64,000 bases of DNA from Harmothoe impar (GCA_947462335.1 OX381714.1:21610618-21674617); one strand, 5' to 3'. Shown: positions 36,201 to 46,495, counted from the first letter of the stretch. The notes: generated from the sequence alone by a model not told the origin. Numbers and translations are program-made.

Positions 36201-39200
36201 GGTAGCTCTATTTTCTGTGCACTGTTCTGTTCATTTTCTACACTTAACACTTAAATAGACCGCGTGTTTGTACAAGCTAACCGTTTTTATCAGTGCAAAA
36301 ATTAAATAAGCATCGGATAGAACACTAAAAAAATGAGAAAGTAATCCAGCACTTAGTATAAGGCACCAGTTTTATCATGAGACACCGAAAGTCTGGTTTT
36401 TTTAAGGTGGATAAGACAGTCGACTGAGAGCTCCAAACTAACCAAAAACGTACCAGAGGGAGAACGTACCCGACAGGGCAGGGGCCTTCTACACCCCGGC
36501 TCTGATTGATGAGCAAGCGACAAGTGCTACAGAGGGCCTATTCCTCTTTTGAGGTGGGCCCGAAATTGAACAAAAGAATAAACTCAAGAAAAAGCCTTAA
36601 GCTTAAAAGAGTTGTAGATACCGATTTTAACGAGGAAGTCACATTCATTAGTTTACAAATAGCCCGTGTAAGTACGCCCATGTCTTGCTTATTTCTCATA
36701 GGGTTGTAAGATAGTCACATCATGATGCACATCATCATAAACGCGATCATGATACCTTTCATAGTAAGTAGACTCGCCTCTCTGCCCTCTCTTTTAGAGA
36801 GGGCAGAGAAGCGAGTCTCACTCTTAAAAAACCCTGCCCCTCCCCTCCCTAGTAGTCACGTGACCCCCTTAAGTAGGTCACTTCCCGTCACGTGACCTAT
36901 TTGAATTTCCCGCCAACATGGTGGTCACGTGACCCTCTTAAGTAGGTCACTTCCGGTCACGTGACCTATTTGAATTTCCCGCCCAAAGGTCACGTGACCG
37001 GAAGTAGGTCACTTCCGGTCACGTGACCTATTTGAATTTCCCGCCAAAAGGGAGGCCTCTCATTGGCTGCTTTTGAATTTCCCGCCAAAAGGGAGGCCTC
37101 TGATTGGCTGCAGGTCGATTGAGTAATAAACAGTACTTAACTATAGTCCCGTTCCGATACATACTATACTACTGTAAGTTGTTGCCGTATTCCCCATTAA
37201 TGAGACGACAACAGTTCTCATGGTCTGGTGTTCTACCAGAAGCTTACCCTTGATGCTGAATGCAGTGAGGATGGCAATAGGTGTACAGAATACTGCCATC
37301 AACACCCACTGCCACATGAAGGACGTCGGTGTATCTGGAGACCCGAGTGTAGGGAAGACATCCTCTGTTAAATGGAATTGGGGTTCATTGATGATGTGAT
37401 GGTTGACTCTGCATTCAACATATTTGCTCATTATCCGAGGATTTCCAGAAGAAAAATTTCCAATCTAAAAACAATACAGTATGCACATATATGTGGTTTG
37501 TTATGTTGTTTGCAACAGGCAACTGTAATATTATTACGGCTGTAGGATTTACTAATATGCTATCGCCATTTCACTATCATGCATGGATATAGGCCTGACA
37601 AATCATGAGAACAAGGAATCACACACATGCAGGCTTTATGTAGCCGTTAAAGGGATGGCCATGCATGCCTACCTACCTGTGTGTGTGTTGGGGATGGGGA
37701 GCGACAGCTTGTCGGATTTGTCATTCGATGGTTGAAATTCCTTTTTTAATTCAGATATCAAATCGTCCTCATGTATGTTCAGATATTTTAGCAGGTGTTG
37801 GAGGTGTTGTGAGAGCCTGGAAGAAACAAGAAAATTCATTAAGTAAGGTTCCCTATCCTACTTTAAATGTAAGAAACCACCTAAATTGTGAAAATGGTTT
37901 GATGTATGCCATGCAATAGGAAATTACATGCAACAGGTCGAAGATTCAAACTGTGTTAGTCTAGAAGACGGACTTAGACCAACAATTTGCCTCAATTGAA
38001 TATTATGGTGTTTGGTTCAAAGAACCTAACGTGTCATGTGCCGCGGTGCGGTGGTTAACCCCAGCAAGAGATTCGATTGCAATCATTGAACTGTATGTGA
38101 ACATTGCTTAGATGTGAGTAAATGACACTGATGTGAGTAAATGAGAACATATTGAAAACCAATACAGTAGCAGGGTAGGTAAGATAGAGATATATAAGGT
38201 AGATTTTTTATTATCAATGCTAGTATAAACGGCTTTCCCAAGATGGCAGACAGGAACCCATGAATGTGTTGTACTACAGTTCCCCATGTCATTTCCAGGT
38301 GGAGCCACATTATCCAACGTTTAGCCAATAATAGAGAGCCATAGAGAAAGGTTCTGAAACATTGTGTAACGGTTTTCTTTTATTTACTGGGATGTATATC
38401 ATTACAGTAAAGACTCTAAAGATAATTTTACCTTGAGTTTGATGGGAGTTTCCCCTGGTGTCTTAGTACATTGTCTACAGCAGTAGTTGGGAAGTCCACC
38501 GTGAAATGCTGGTGTTGTGTGGAGGTGGGGAGGGTACGTGCCCGGATGTAGAGTGCCGCCCCTGGTACCCCGGTCAGGGGGATGTACTGAGACGCCCCCT
38601 GGCGGGAGTCGTACAGAACCTCTCCGTCAGAACTCTGCCCGCCCTGCACCACCACCACAGCCTGGTCTGGGGGCAGAGACATGACATTGACAACATATTA
38701 TAAACTGTAGACCTGCATCTATATTTGTGATAATTGAAAAGAAATGGCCTGGAATTGGTACGGAGCGACTGTTTTTCTGCAGACCGGTACAGTATATGCA
38801 GGGGCGATACAACCTAGCATCATATCCAAGCCAAGCACAGAGGTCAGACAATGTGAGTGTGAACAGTCAAGTTTGGAAAAGGTTTGGAAAAATCCTATTC
38901 CCCAAACCTAGCTCTATTGAATGATATTGAAAATAGTGAAAGCATAATTTTTGTGTATGAAATAAGAAGGCTTTAAAAAGAAGCTGGACAGAAATATGTA
39001 ATTATCTACAGAAAAGCAAATGGGCTGAAGATACAAATGTACACAAAACACAAAAATCCATGTTCGAAATCGTAAAACCGAGGAACATTTTTCCCAAGAC
39101 AAATTAGAAAGTAGAAGATTAGAAAAGAAGGATGTACATCTAAGACTCACCAGAGACATTTCCAATCCACACGTCCTTTCCCTCCGGTACATGAGCTATC

Positions 39201-42200
39201 CACACACAGTCCATGTAGCCGTCCAGGGGGACGACCGTCTTACGGTCCACGCTCAGTCTCCCACAACCTGAAAGGGAAAAAAAACCCATTAAGCTACCGG
39301 CTTTTGTTGCAAAATTTCATATCAATATTTTTTTTTATAATACAGCATGATATTCAGTGCATTTGGCTGTTCTTCACTTTTTAACACAGAATATAGTGTG
39401 CAGCTTATATTATACTAAATCAATATCCGATTCTCATAAAATTCACCGCACAAAGCATAGTTATTGTAAATGTGTTTACCATACCTGAGGTTTTGGGAGG
39501 AGTCCATCTTGCGATGCTCTCTTCAAATGAGAAGAGAAGAAGACACTGTTAGTTCTTCAATAGACCAGGTACTGATGTTACTGTTCTTGATGAAACTCCA
39601 TCTTAACACTATTATATATGTACAAGCTGAGATGATCTTCACGATAATTGTCAAAAAAAAGTTTCTACACAGACGTCGCTGTCACATTGGGAAATTTAAA
39701 TTCATGTAATTTCAGTTTTTAAACATTATAGAAAGATCAGGTGTATGGCTCAGACTACATGATGAAACAGAACATGACATGAAGTATACCTTTATCAATA
39801 AGTCCTTGGTAGGTGGCCCTGTAGCCTGTGTGTGTGGTGTCTGCATGGTGCTGTATGTAGACGGTGAGGTGCAGGGTGTGGGTGCGGGACAGCAGCACGG
39901 GGAGGGGGTGGGGGGAGGTGCACAGCTCACCCCGCCCCACCCTGTACAGCGGGGTGCTGTCTGACCCGGCATCACGCACCTGGACAGCCACAGACACAAC
40001 AGTCTTATAGTTAACATGGTGTTGATAAGGGTATGACAACGGGAGTCTGGGGTAACATGGTTATAAAGCTAAGTGAAATATAGTTGCAATCTCTTTTTTC
40101 CTACAGGCGAAATATATGGGACATAGTTTCCAGCTGTGGCAAGGCCTATGATTTAAATCTATGTACATTTTTTTATGTTAAACCAATCTCTAAACAGTGG
40201 TAACTGTATTCAGTATTGCTCACAAATAAGTAAGACGACACACCCACGTGTTTCCCTCATCATAATAAGTACGCTAAGTCACCTCTATCCAGCTGCCGCA
40301 CGGCAGGTCCAGGTCGGAGAACTCGAGTCTGACCCTACAGTCATGGAGGGGCATGTTACCTGCAGCAGGACAGTCAGTAAACCGTTAGGGACATCACAAT
40401 ATGTAATTACCCAGGTAACATAAGTACATTGGGTCATGATTGGGCCAATATACCACTAAAAATTGGGCCAATATTCGCATTTTGATATTGGCCCACCGCT
40501 GGTTTGATCGCTGGCCCAGTAATGGCCCATGCTTGGAGAAAGGGATATTGATTTCATGTTGGCCCAATGGTGGGCCAACATTTCAATGTTTTAAAATTAT
40601 TCCAAGGTTAGAAATTAAACATCGGGGCAACCTACATATGTCAGCCCAGCATATAATTTTCAATATAGGACCACTGCAACAATCACTAATATTGAACAAT
40701 ACTACTTTTGTGTGTATAATTGAATGTGCAAGCATACTTAATACATGACTGTCAAGTATCATCAGTTTAGAAAAAGCCATTTCTGTCTTTTCAAGCCATC
40801 TTAATCTCTATCCCAAAATGGTTAGAAATAATACAAACTGTATTACTATCATTTAGGAGTTATCTAACTTTATTGCCCACACATGAGGCACTTTTAAATA
40901 TTGAATTCCATCCATGACCTGGAAACGTGTAGAGCACACTGGGGATCACATTTAAAACCCAATGTGATGGCAACATAGGAGCCAACCTGTCAGAAACTCT
41001 TCAGGCAACATTGAATCCCTCTGGTGCAGATTACAGCCAATATTGGACCAGTGTAGTTAGAATTGTTGTTGGTCCAACATCAGAAATAATATGATGGCCC
41101 TGAAATGTTCCAACACTGGGCCAACATTGGGTCAATATTAGCAATATCAAGCATGGACCAGCCCTGGCCTAGCGGTCAACCCATGCAGCAATGGCCCATT
41201 ATCAGAATTGCCAAGGGTGAGCCATCATTGTAATTTGTATGTTGAACCAATGTATGCATTACCTACAATGGGCCACGGTTGGTATAACAATTGCGATGGA
41301 GTTGATCATTGTCGACATTGGCCCAATATAGGCTACCCTTGCTACCTGGGATATACCACCTTGTCATCATGAGTTGTAACACAAGAGAACAACTGTATCA
41401 CGTGATGTTTGAAAATGGCAATCTTAGTGAAAATTGCAAATTTGATATAAAAAAGAAAGGTAGCAACTTACAGGTGAGTAGGTAGGTGTGGAGTCCTGTG
41501 TGTGTAGGAGCACAGCAGGTCGGGAACCCTGCAGACTGCAGCACCCCCTGCTGGTACGGCAGTACCGACACAAGGGGCGTACTGGGACCTGCAGGCAGAG
41601 GGATAACATCATACACAAGGGGCGTACTGGGACCTGCAGACTGCAGCACCCCCTGCTGGTACGGCAGTACCGACACAAGGGGCGTACTGGGACCTGCAGG
41701 CAGAGGGATAACATCATACACAAGGGGCACACTGGGACCTGCAGACTGCAGCACCCCCTGCTGGTACGGCAGTACCGACATATGGGGCGTACTGGGACCT
41801 GCAGACTGCAGCACCCCCTGCTGGTACGGCAGTTCAGACACAAGGGGCGTACTGGGACCTGCAGATTGCAGCACCCCCTGCTGGTACGGCAGTTCAGACA
41901 CAAGGGGCGTACTGGGACCTGCAGACTGCAGCACCCCCTGCTGGTACGGCAGTTCAGACACAAGGGGCGTACTGGGACCTGCAGATTGCAGCACCCCCTG
42001 CTGGTACGGCAGTTCAGACACAAGGGGCGTACTGGGACCTGCAGACTGCAGCACCCCCTGCTGGTACGGCAGTTCAGACACAAGGGGCGTACTGGGACCT
42101 GCAGATTGCAGCACCCCCTGCTGGTACGGCAGTTCAGACACAAGGGGCGTACTGGGACCTGCAGACTGCAGCACCCCCTGCTGGTACGGCAGTACCGACA

Positions 42201-42851
42201 TATGGGGCGTACTGGGACCTGCAGACTGCAGCACCCCCTGCTGGTACGGCAGTACCGACATATGGGGCGTACTGGGACCTGCAGACTGCAGCACCCCCTG
42301 CTGGTACGGCAGTTCAGACACAAGGGGCGTACTGGGACCTGCAGACTGCAGCACCCCCTGCTGGTACGGCAGTACTGACACGTGGGACGTACTGGGACCT
42401 GCAGGCAGAGGGATAACATCATACACAAGGGGCGTACTGGGACCTGCAGACTGCAGCACCCCCTGCTGGTACGGCAGTACCGACACAAGGGGCGTACTGG
42501 GACCTGCAGACTGCAGCACCCCCTGCTGGTACGGCAGTACCGACACGCAGGGACTCGGACCTGCAGACACAGGGATAACACATTGTATCATTGTAATTGC
42601 TATGATAAAGACAGTACTATGACATATGGTAGCTATCTAATATCTACTCAGAAACATGATAATATAAATACAGATAATGAAAGCTTAAAAGCTAAAAAGG
42701 AAATTAAAGTTGTCGTCGTCCTTAAACACATTGTTTTTTCCATTAGATAAGACTTACCTGATTGCTGGGTTGTATTCAGGGCGGAGCTGGCTACTTGAAA
42801 GATTACTACCATCATGAATCGTCGCACATCCATTTCTATCAGGGAATACAT
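27293..42851 (-). CDS. CUB-domain single-pass membrane protein with N-terminal 20-residue repeats
   Basis: I reconstruct ten exons: 42851-42758 (signal peptide, MDVRRFMMVVIFQVASSA), 42560-41472 (18 tandem repeats), 40359-40283 and 39979-39790 (CUB-like, with LEFSDLDLPCGSWIEVRDAG), 39520-39485, 39267-39151 and 38666-38432 (second CUB-like module, CGRLSV...CVWIAHV), 37816-37677, 37464-37248 (TM helix, FMWQWVLMAVFCTPIAILTA) and 27570-27293 (tail with SPPDYEE and SPPSYTD PY motifs, stop). Every junction is GT-AG and phase-matched except 37677/37464, which is two bases out of frame. PY motifs usually bind WW domains of NEDD4-type ubiquitin ligases, suggesting regulated endocytosis. About 820 residues. 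I do not recognise the orthologue. The last intron (9.7 kb) is almost filled by a mobile element. Confidence 0.8.
27904..27909. other. 6-bp target-site duplication, left
   Basis: GTAAGT directly before the left terminus of the 9.26-kb element. The same six bases follow the right terminus at 37174-37179. Confidence 0.75.
27910..28630 (+). repeat. Left terminal inverted repeat
   Basis: It pairs with 36647-37173 on the opposite strand. The left arm is 721 bp and the right 527 bp. The difference is one extra block of about 194 bp (roughly 28239-28432) of A-runs, an AAGCTTG hairpin and G-rich simple sequence found only on the left. A 12-bp stem (CTGCCCTCTCT/AGAGAGGGCAG, about 28471-28497) lies in the inner part of both arms. 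Confidence 0.85.
27973..28230. promoter_or_regulatory. NF-Y / E2F / CACGTG / ETS site array in the TIR
   Basis: In about 260 bp I see two CCAAT boxes in NF-Y context (GCAGCCAATCAGA and GCAGCCAATGAGA). There are two perfect E2F sites TTTGGCGGGAAA (27994-28005 and 28035-28046) and further GGCGGGAAAT variants. The palindrome GGTCACGTGACC (28055-28066) recurs with variants, and the ETS-type ACCGGAAGTG (28064-28073) recurs. Several sites overlap head to tail. The mirror array lies at about 36856-37110. CCAAT plus E2F is the common layout of S-phase promoters in animals. Activity is inferred. Confidence 0.6.
28838..29113. repeat. Inverted-repeat insertion inside the large element
   Basis: The arms CCAAGGGTCGGGCACTGCTGG and the complement of CCAGCAGCGCCCGACCCTTG close a structure of about 276 bp. 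The arms continue inward (CTATAATAGA, GGACCGTTCTACTG, GTCGGACATTCAAT, ACTTGCTTGAAAGTCTG), so nearly all of it can fold. It is probably a nested MITE. Confidence 0.8.
29268..29402 (+). repeat. Subterminal CATGTCGA-rich block (left partner)
   Basis: A run of imperfect units such as CATGTCGATTTTAAGAATTG and TCATGTCAAATGTCACTAGG. The same block occurs inverted at about 34765-34995, where units read GACATGAACATTTCTTAAAA. The pair forms a second inverted level inside the terminal repeats. Confidence 0.65.
29403..29765. repeat. CTG/CAG-rich low-complexity tract
   Basis: About 360 bp dominated by CTG triplets with interspersed TTGTGCTGC and CAGCAGCTG words. The longest uninterrupted run is about eight CTG units near 29405-29430. 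Open frames on both strands are poly-Ala, poly-Cys or poly-Leu artefacts of the repeat, and I do not call a gene. Confidence 0.85.
31545..31730 (+). ncRNA. Putative short transcript, copy 1 (TATA to stem-loop)
   Basis: TATAAAAG at 31545-31552 is followed 168 bp later by the stem-loop GGCCCCTCTTTAGGGGCC (31713-31730). Equivalent pairs are 32248-32255 with 32425-32442, and 33353-33360 with 33575-33592. If transcription starts about 30 bp after the TATA box, the product would be roughly 150-210 nt. The longest open frame of copy 2 is not kept in copy 1, so a non-coding product is more likely. No snRNA, 5S, 7SK or tRNA identity is apparent. Transcription itself is unproven. Confidence 0.35.
31713..31748 (+). 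terminator. Histone-like 3' stem-loop with AATAAA, copy 1
   Basis: A 7-bp stem GGCCCCT/AGGGGCC closes the loop CTTT. It is followed by ACACAATAAACAAAGAA, which holds both a polyadenylation signal and an AAAGAA resembling the histone downstream element. Canonical histone mRNA ends have a 6-bp stem, a UUUC-type loop and ACCA, so this is close but not exact. The same sequence ends copies 2 (32425) and 3 (33575). Confidence 0.45.
33940..34565. other. GC-richer inner segment of the large element with hairpins
   Basis: Includes a B-box-like GGGTTCGAGCCC near 33980 without a matching A box, and a TTAAAGGCGCACT...AGGTGCACCTTTAA mini-hairpin near 34424-34455. A strong stem-loop has outer arms AGTCTTGCGGACC (about 34479) and GGTCCGCAAGACT (about 34549), with GGAGAG/CTCTCC inside. 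A short open frame at 34115-34306 has no recognisable family. Beyond this, CA-rich runs occur at about 34583-34630 and 35876-35910. Confidence 0.5.
34706..36646. other. Right interior of the large element
   Basis: Contains the inverted CATGTCGA-rich block (34765-34995) and a segment near 35820-35876 that repeats part of 33005-33075 ('gaaatgac...agctgttaa...aggcgtaaagc'). The rest is unique sequence without recognisable genes. Confidence 0.5.
36647..37173 (-). repeat. Right terminal inverted repeat
   Basis: Reverse complement of the left arm, lacking the 194-bp block. It carries the same order of CCAAT, GGCGGGAAA, CACGTG and CCGGAAGT sites, in inverted orientation. Confidence 0.85.
37174..37179. 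other. 6-bp target-site duplication, right
   Basis: GTAAGT directly after the right terminus, matching 27904-27909. Confidence 0.75.
40410..41350. mobile_element. TIR element with TTGGGCC repeats, in a CUB-gene intron
   Basis: Starts CCCAGGTAACATAAGTACAT and ends with the inverted AGGCTACCCTTGCTACCTGGG-type terminus. Both subterminal regions are packed with GGGCCAA/TTGGCCC words. About 940 bp with no convincing coding frame: a non-autonomous DNA element between exons 2 and 3 of the CUB gene. Confidence 0.75.
41520..42560 (-). repeat. Coding minisatellite, 60-bp (20-residue) units
   Basis: Within one exon there are 15 units of a 20-residue repeat (typical unit GPSTPLVSVLPYQQGVLQSA; the first unit is 19 residues) and three 15-residue variants ending YDVIPLPA. 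The exon is 1089 nt, divisible by three and flanked by phase-1 introns, so repeat gain or loss never disturbs the frame. Three unit types (SV, SE, HM at the variable positions) are arranged in blocks. Pro, Ser and Thr richness suggests an extended, possibly O-glycosylated stalk. There are no stops on either strand in several frames, so the other long open frames here are shadows. Confidence 0.9.
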
Positions 42852-43265
42852 GGATTAAAAGTAAGGCTTATGTATAAACATATAGACATGGATTCCTGAT
42901 GTAAGTGCTTTTTATCGCATTGATACATTGTGCCGATACTACAGAAGCCCCCCCCCCCTACAAAGCAGTACCAGCGAGTCACTCGCCGGCGCTGCGCATC
43001 TCGCGGACTCGTGAATCTTGAGGCATCACGCCATGCTAATTATGAGCCTATTAAAAGCCTGAGCTTCAATCAATTATAATGATCAATCATGCATAAACCG
43101 GGGTATAAACCTAGCATGTCATATACAGCTATCAGAAACGTGTGTCTGTTTCTGTATACGACATTGATCACAACGTGAAACACAACCTGTATACATGTAG
43201 TCTACAGGGACACCTGCTGTGTGACACGTATAGTGATACAAAAGTGTAGGGATTACCCTCACATG

Positions 43266-43267
<2 letters not shown>

Positions 43268-43325
<58 letters not shown>
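43268..43325. repeat. (AT)n microsatellite
   Basis: About 58 bp of uninterrupted AT dinucleotides. The open frame reading Tyr-Ile repeats here is an artefact. Confidence 0.97.
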
Positions 43326-43329
<4 letters not shown>

Positions 43330-44015
43330 TATATATACACGTATGCTAGGACTATTTATCCTTATACTACTGCTTGACTAGATTATATTAATTATATAGG
43401 CATCTTGGCCTTTTTTTTTTTTTTTTTTATTAAGGTCACTACCAACCTCATCCCGCCTTTCCTTCTCACTCTTTGGCCCTCTGTGGCCTTCATCCTCCCT
43501 CTAGACTAGGCCTCGGCCCTCATCCCCTCCTGCTGGGAGGACTCCTCCATGTTTTATTTCTGTTTGTTGTGTCCAGTCTTGTCCTGTATCTGTTCTCTGT
43601 CCACTACTTCATTGTGCCATCCCCCTAGGGGGAATGGTGCCCTCCTCTTTAAAGGTATCTTTTTAGGGGCTACACTTCCGGCACCTCAGGTGCATTCCCA
43701 AACCCACAATATCCAGTAGACCCAGACCTCCTTTTCTCTCCCCCCGGCTCTTCCTCCCCTTCCCTTCTCCATATCTGGTGAATTCCATCTTCCCATGCAC
43801 TAGCCATAACCGGCAATGTAGTGCTGTCTCTAGATCCATCATACTGGAGGCTTTAAAATGTTTAGATAGATACAAACTGTTTAGATATTATACCAGAATA
43901 CAGTATACAGTATATATTGTACATGTATGTTACTAAAACTTCAACCTACCTTTAATATCAAGTATCCACTGTATATGCAGCCTTGTTCTGTGTGTGTGTG
44001 TGGTATGTCCTCGTG

Positions 44016-44435
44016 GCAGTACTGAGGCTGCCCCGCCCCCCGGGTACCTTTATCCCCGTCACGTCGTGTTGGGGGCCACCTACATACAGCCCCACCTCAC
44101 ACACAGGTGGGGGGAGGTCCTGTCCTGTAACGGGAGGTGGTGCCACTCAGCTGAACACATCTCTGTACGTGCACAGCCAACAGCGCCTACTGTGTGTATC
44201 AAGTTCACATCCTTGTTTTAGTCAAGCAACACGATTCTGCTCCGAGCGTGACGCCTCTGCTAGAGGTTTGAACTAATCAGAGACATAAATTGGCCCCTGC
44301 AGGTGTGTGCCCAGAATGTATGTCCGTGACCAGATGTACCTGTGTCATGTCCAGGTGACGTCCCGGGTCGTGTGCAGCATCCCGGACCTACTGGACGACA
44401 CGAGTTGGCAGGCCTCCCGCCTATGGATCCTATAA
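44016..44435 (+). CDS. Possible 3' terminal exons of an unidentified gene
   Basis: A stretch at 44303-44435 after the acceptor cccctgcag reads CVPRMYVRDQMYLCHVQVTS and on to DLLDDTSWQASRLWIL, then TAA, with C/G-rich third positions as in the certain exons here. An upstream open stretch from a gtggcag acceptor near 44016 reads GYLYPRHVVLGATYIQPHL and could end at a GTGGGG or GTGGTG donor in the matching phase. I do not recognise the family, and the minus strand is also partly open. It might be a small gene lying between the CUB and MGAT3-like genes, or chance. Confidence 0.25.
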
Positions 44436-45356
44436 CGTCAATGGTGACTAGCCTGGGGCCAACAAATATATACATGTGTTTGACGTAACTCAAACCTATA
44501 CCTAGTAGAACAGTGCCGGACCTAGACATATTCATGCAATCTAAACAAATATGTTTAGTACGGTGGCCATCAAGGATCACCAAAAAAGAAATATCACTAT
44601 AATACAATGAGATTCTTTTTTCCACTTTTCACTTTTCTCAAAAGGCAATTTACTTGCTGTCAACTACGAAAATTCTTGCTGCCAACTGTCAACATTGGCC
44701 AAGGAGGGTCACTGTTTTGCTGTCAACCCTGTGTATTCATACGCCGCCAGAACTACATACGGTCCAAGCACTTCTTGCTTAGGGGAATGGAATGGGGCTT
44801 CCTATTGCCTGCAGGAGAGTGTCCTGTTTCTAAGCATTGAAATAGGACACAGTCGGCAGGCATTCCTGTGTGAAGATCCTTTCTTTTTACCTTATTTGAT
44901 ACAAAATATAATGGTGTTCTAAATGTGTTAAACAACAGATTTGAATCGAGCAGTAAGGCTAGGTTAGAAGAAATAACAGACTAGATGCATCACATCCCTG
45001 TTAGATTAAGGCTAATATCAATATGGTATATTATATTATCTCATTAAGCCCTTTGAGCTACAGTAACGCGTGGATTTCTTTACTAGAAGGGGTGAACTTT
45101 GTTTGATCCCCCCCCCGAGAGTTCCAAATGTGTTTGGTCCTCTCCTAAATACACCAACCCCTCTGTTGTTGAGAAAGCAGTCCCCTAACCGACATGGCCC
45201 ATAGCAGTGACACATCAGTGATACACTGTGACATCATCATACCCATCAGGGATCTGTCGGAAACCAACTAGAGCAATGTTTGAGTTAGATGAAATAAATA
45301 ATTGAAGAAGAAAAGGAGCATAAATCGATCACCAATCAATCAATGCATAATGAACT

Positions 45357-46094
45357 GGTTTAAAGGTATACACCAGGGTCTGCCCATAATATCTCTTAAT
45401 CACTTGGGATTATATTAGTTTGATATATGGTGATGTAATAGAAGCAAAGAAATCAATACCTCAAAGTGCTAGATTTTGATATATAGACATTTGAAGCTAG
45501 GACACCCTTAACTATGACCGCGTATGGGTAAACCCTTATGTTTTTCAATGTTTTTCTATTTTTGAAAGATTGACCCATAATATCTCAACCAAACTTCTCA
45601 GATCTTTAGAGGAGATTATTTGCAACATAATCAATCCATGAAAATGAGTAGTCATAGGTGAAACCAAAGAGCCATGACTGATTTAGAGAAAAAACACAAA
45701 TTTAAAATAATGCTATTTTCTCTTTATTTCGCAACACAGACAATAAATTGGCCAACATTTTGTAATCAAAACCCTAGCCATCTGTACATAGGATCAAAAG
45801 ATACATAATACTACAAAAGAAAAAGTGATTCATTGATAAATAAAAACAGTTTGCGATTTATTAAAATATTTTCTAGTCAGTCTAAACACCTATAAAAGCT
45901 TAGGGCACAGCTTTTCAAAGCAGAGAAAAACAGTGACAAGATGTTTAGAATGCCATAGGGAGGCATTTAAAGGGTTAGTAAATGTGAGTTAGATGATATG
46001 CAAAAGGGAGATATGATTTTAGCATGGTTTTAGGTAGTTTCATGTTTTGCCACCAGGTGCCATATGTGTAGACCCTGGTGTATAGCTTTAAACC
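45357..46094. mobile_element. TIR element, GGTTTAAAGGTATACACCAGGG termini
   Basis: The left end GGTTTAAAGGTATACACCAG and the right end, whose complement reads GGTTTAAAGCTATACACCAG, define a 738-bp element. The interior is AT-rich and non-coding. It is followed by a 32-bp palindrome (46109-46140, ACAGTACGGCCGT and its complement). Confidence 0.8.
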
Positions 46095-46495
46095 ATGACT
46101 TATCGTCAACAGTACGGCCGTACATGGACGGCCGTACTGTGCCAGCCCCCTGTGTGGTACCTGGCTTCCTGGTTTTAACAAGACCTCAGCTTGGTGATAT
46201 TTAGTAAAGAGTACCATGAAAAGGTGTGCAACCAAATATCCACGGTCATCTTTCACCTTCCAATATACTCTACAAGGAGGGACCCAGCCAACACACCCAA
46301 ATGGGCCCCATATGGGCGTGTCTCTGGGCACCATGGGCTAGCCCATAACTGGGTATTAACTGGTAATTGTCAGGGCTTCCATATGGGGCCCATCTGGGCT
46401 GAGCCCAGAATATCAATATAATACAAAAGGAGTCAAAAGTAAATTACTTGTGAGATAGACGCTTAAGCCATGCTTATATAGAGGGTTACAGAAGG

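Larger units (their letters stand above)
27910..37173. mobile_element. 9.26-kb Polinton/Maverick-like non-autonomous element
   Basis: The ends are long terminal inverted repeats beginning AGTAGTATAG (27910) and ending CTATACTACT (37173). The element is flanked by the 6-bp direct repeat GTAAGT (27904-27909 and 37174-37179). Long TIRs, AG at the 5' terminus and a 6-bp target duplication are the established signature of Polinton/Maverick elements. I find no DNA polymerase B, integrase, ATPase, protease or capsid frame in the interior, so this copy could only be mobilised in trans. The terminal arms appear identical where aligned by eye, pointing to recent insertion. It sits in the last intron of the CUB gene. 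Other large foldback elements are the alternative explanation. Confidence 0.75.

Noticed and set aside
27910..37173. An autonomous Polinton with polymerase and integrase
   Set aside because: No frame over about 100 codons in the interior resembles any Polinton protein, so only the non-autonomous label is supported.
41520..42560. Regular repeats resembling a CRISPR array
   Set aside because: The repeats are contiguous 60-bp units with no variable spacers, in an animal gene exon. This is a coding minisatellite.
41398..42622. Five long overlapping open frames on both strands, including a 378-codon plus-strand frame
   Set aside because: They are all readings of the same 60-bp repeat. Only the minus-strand frame with matched splice sites and phases on both sides is supported as coding.
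43119..43328. Tyr-Ile repeat peptide
   Set aside because: It is a translation of the (AT)n microsatellite.
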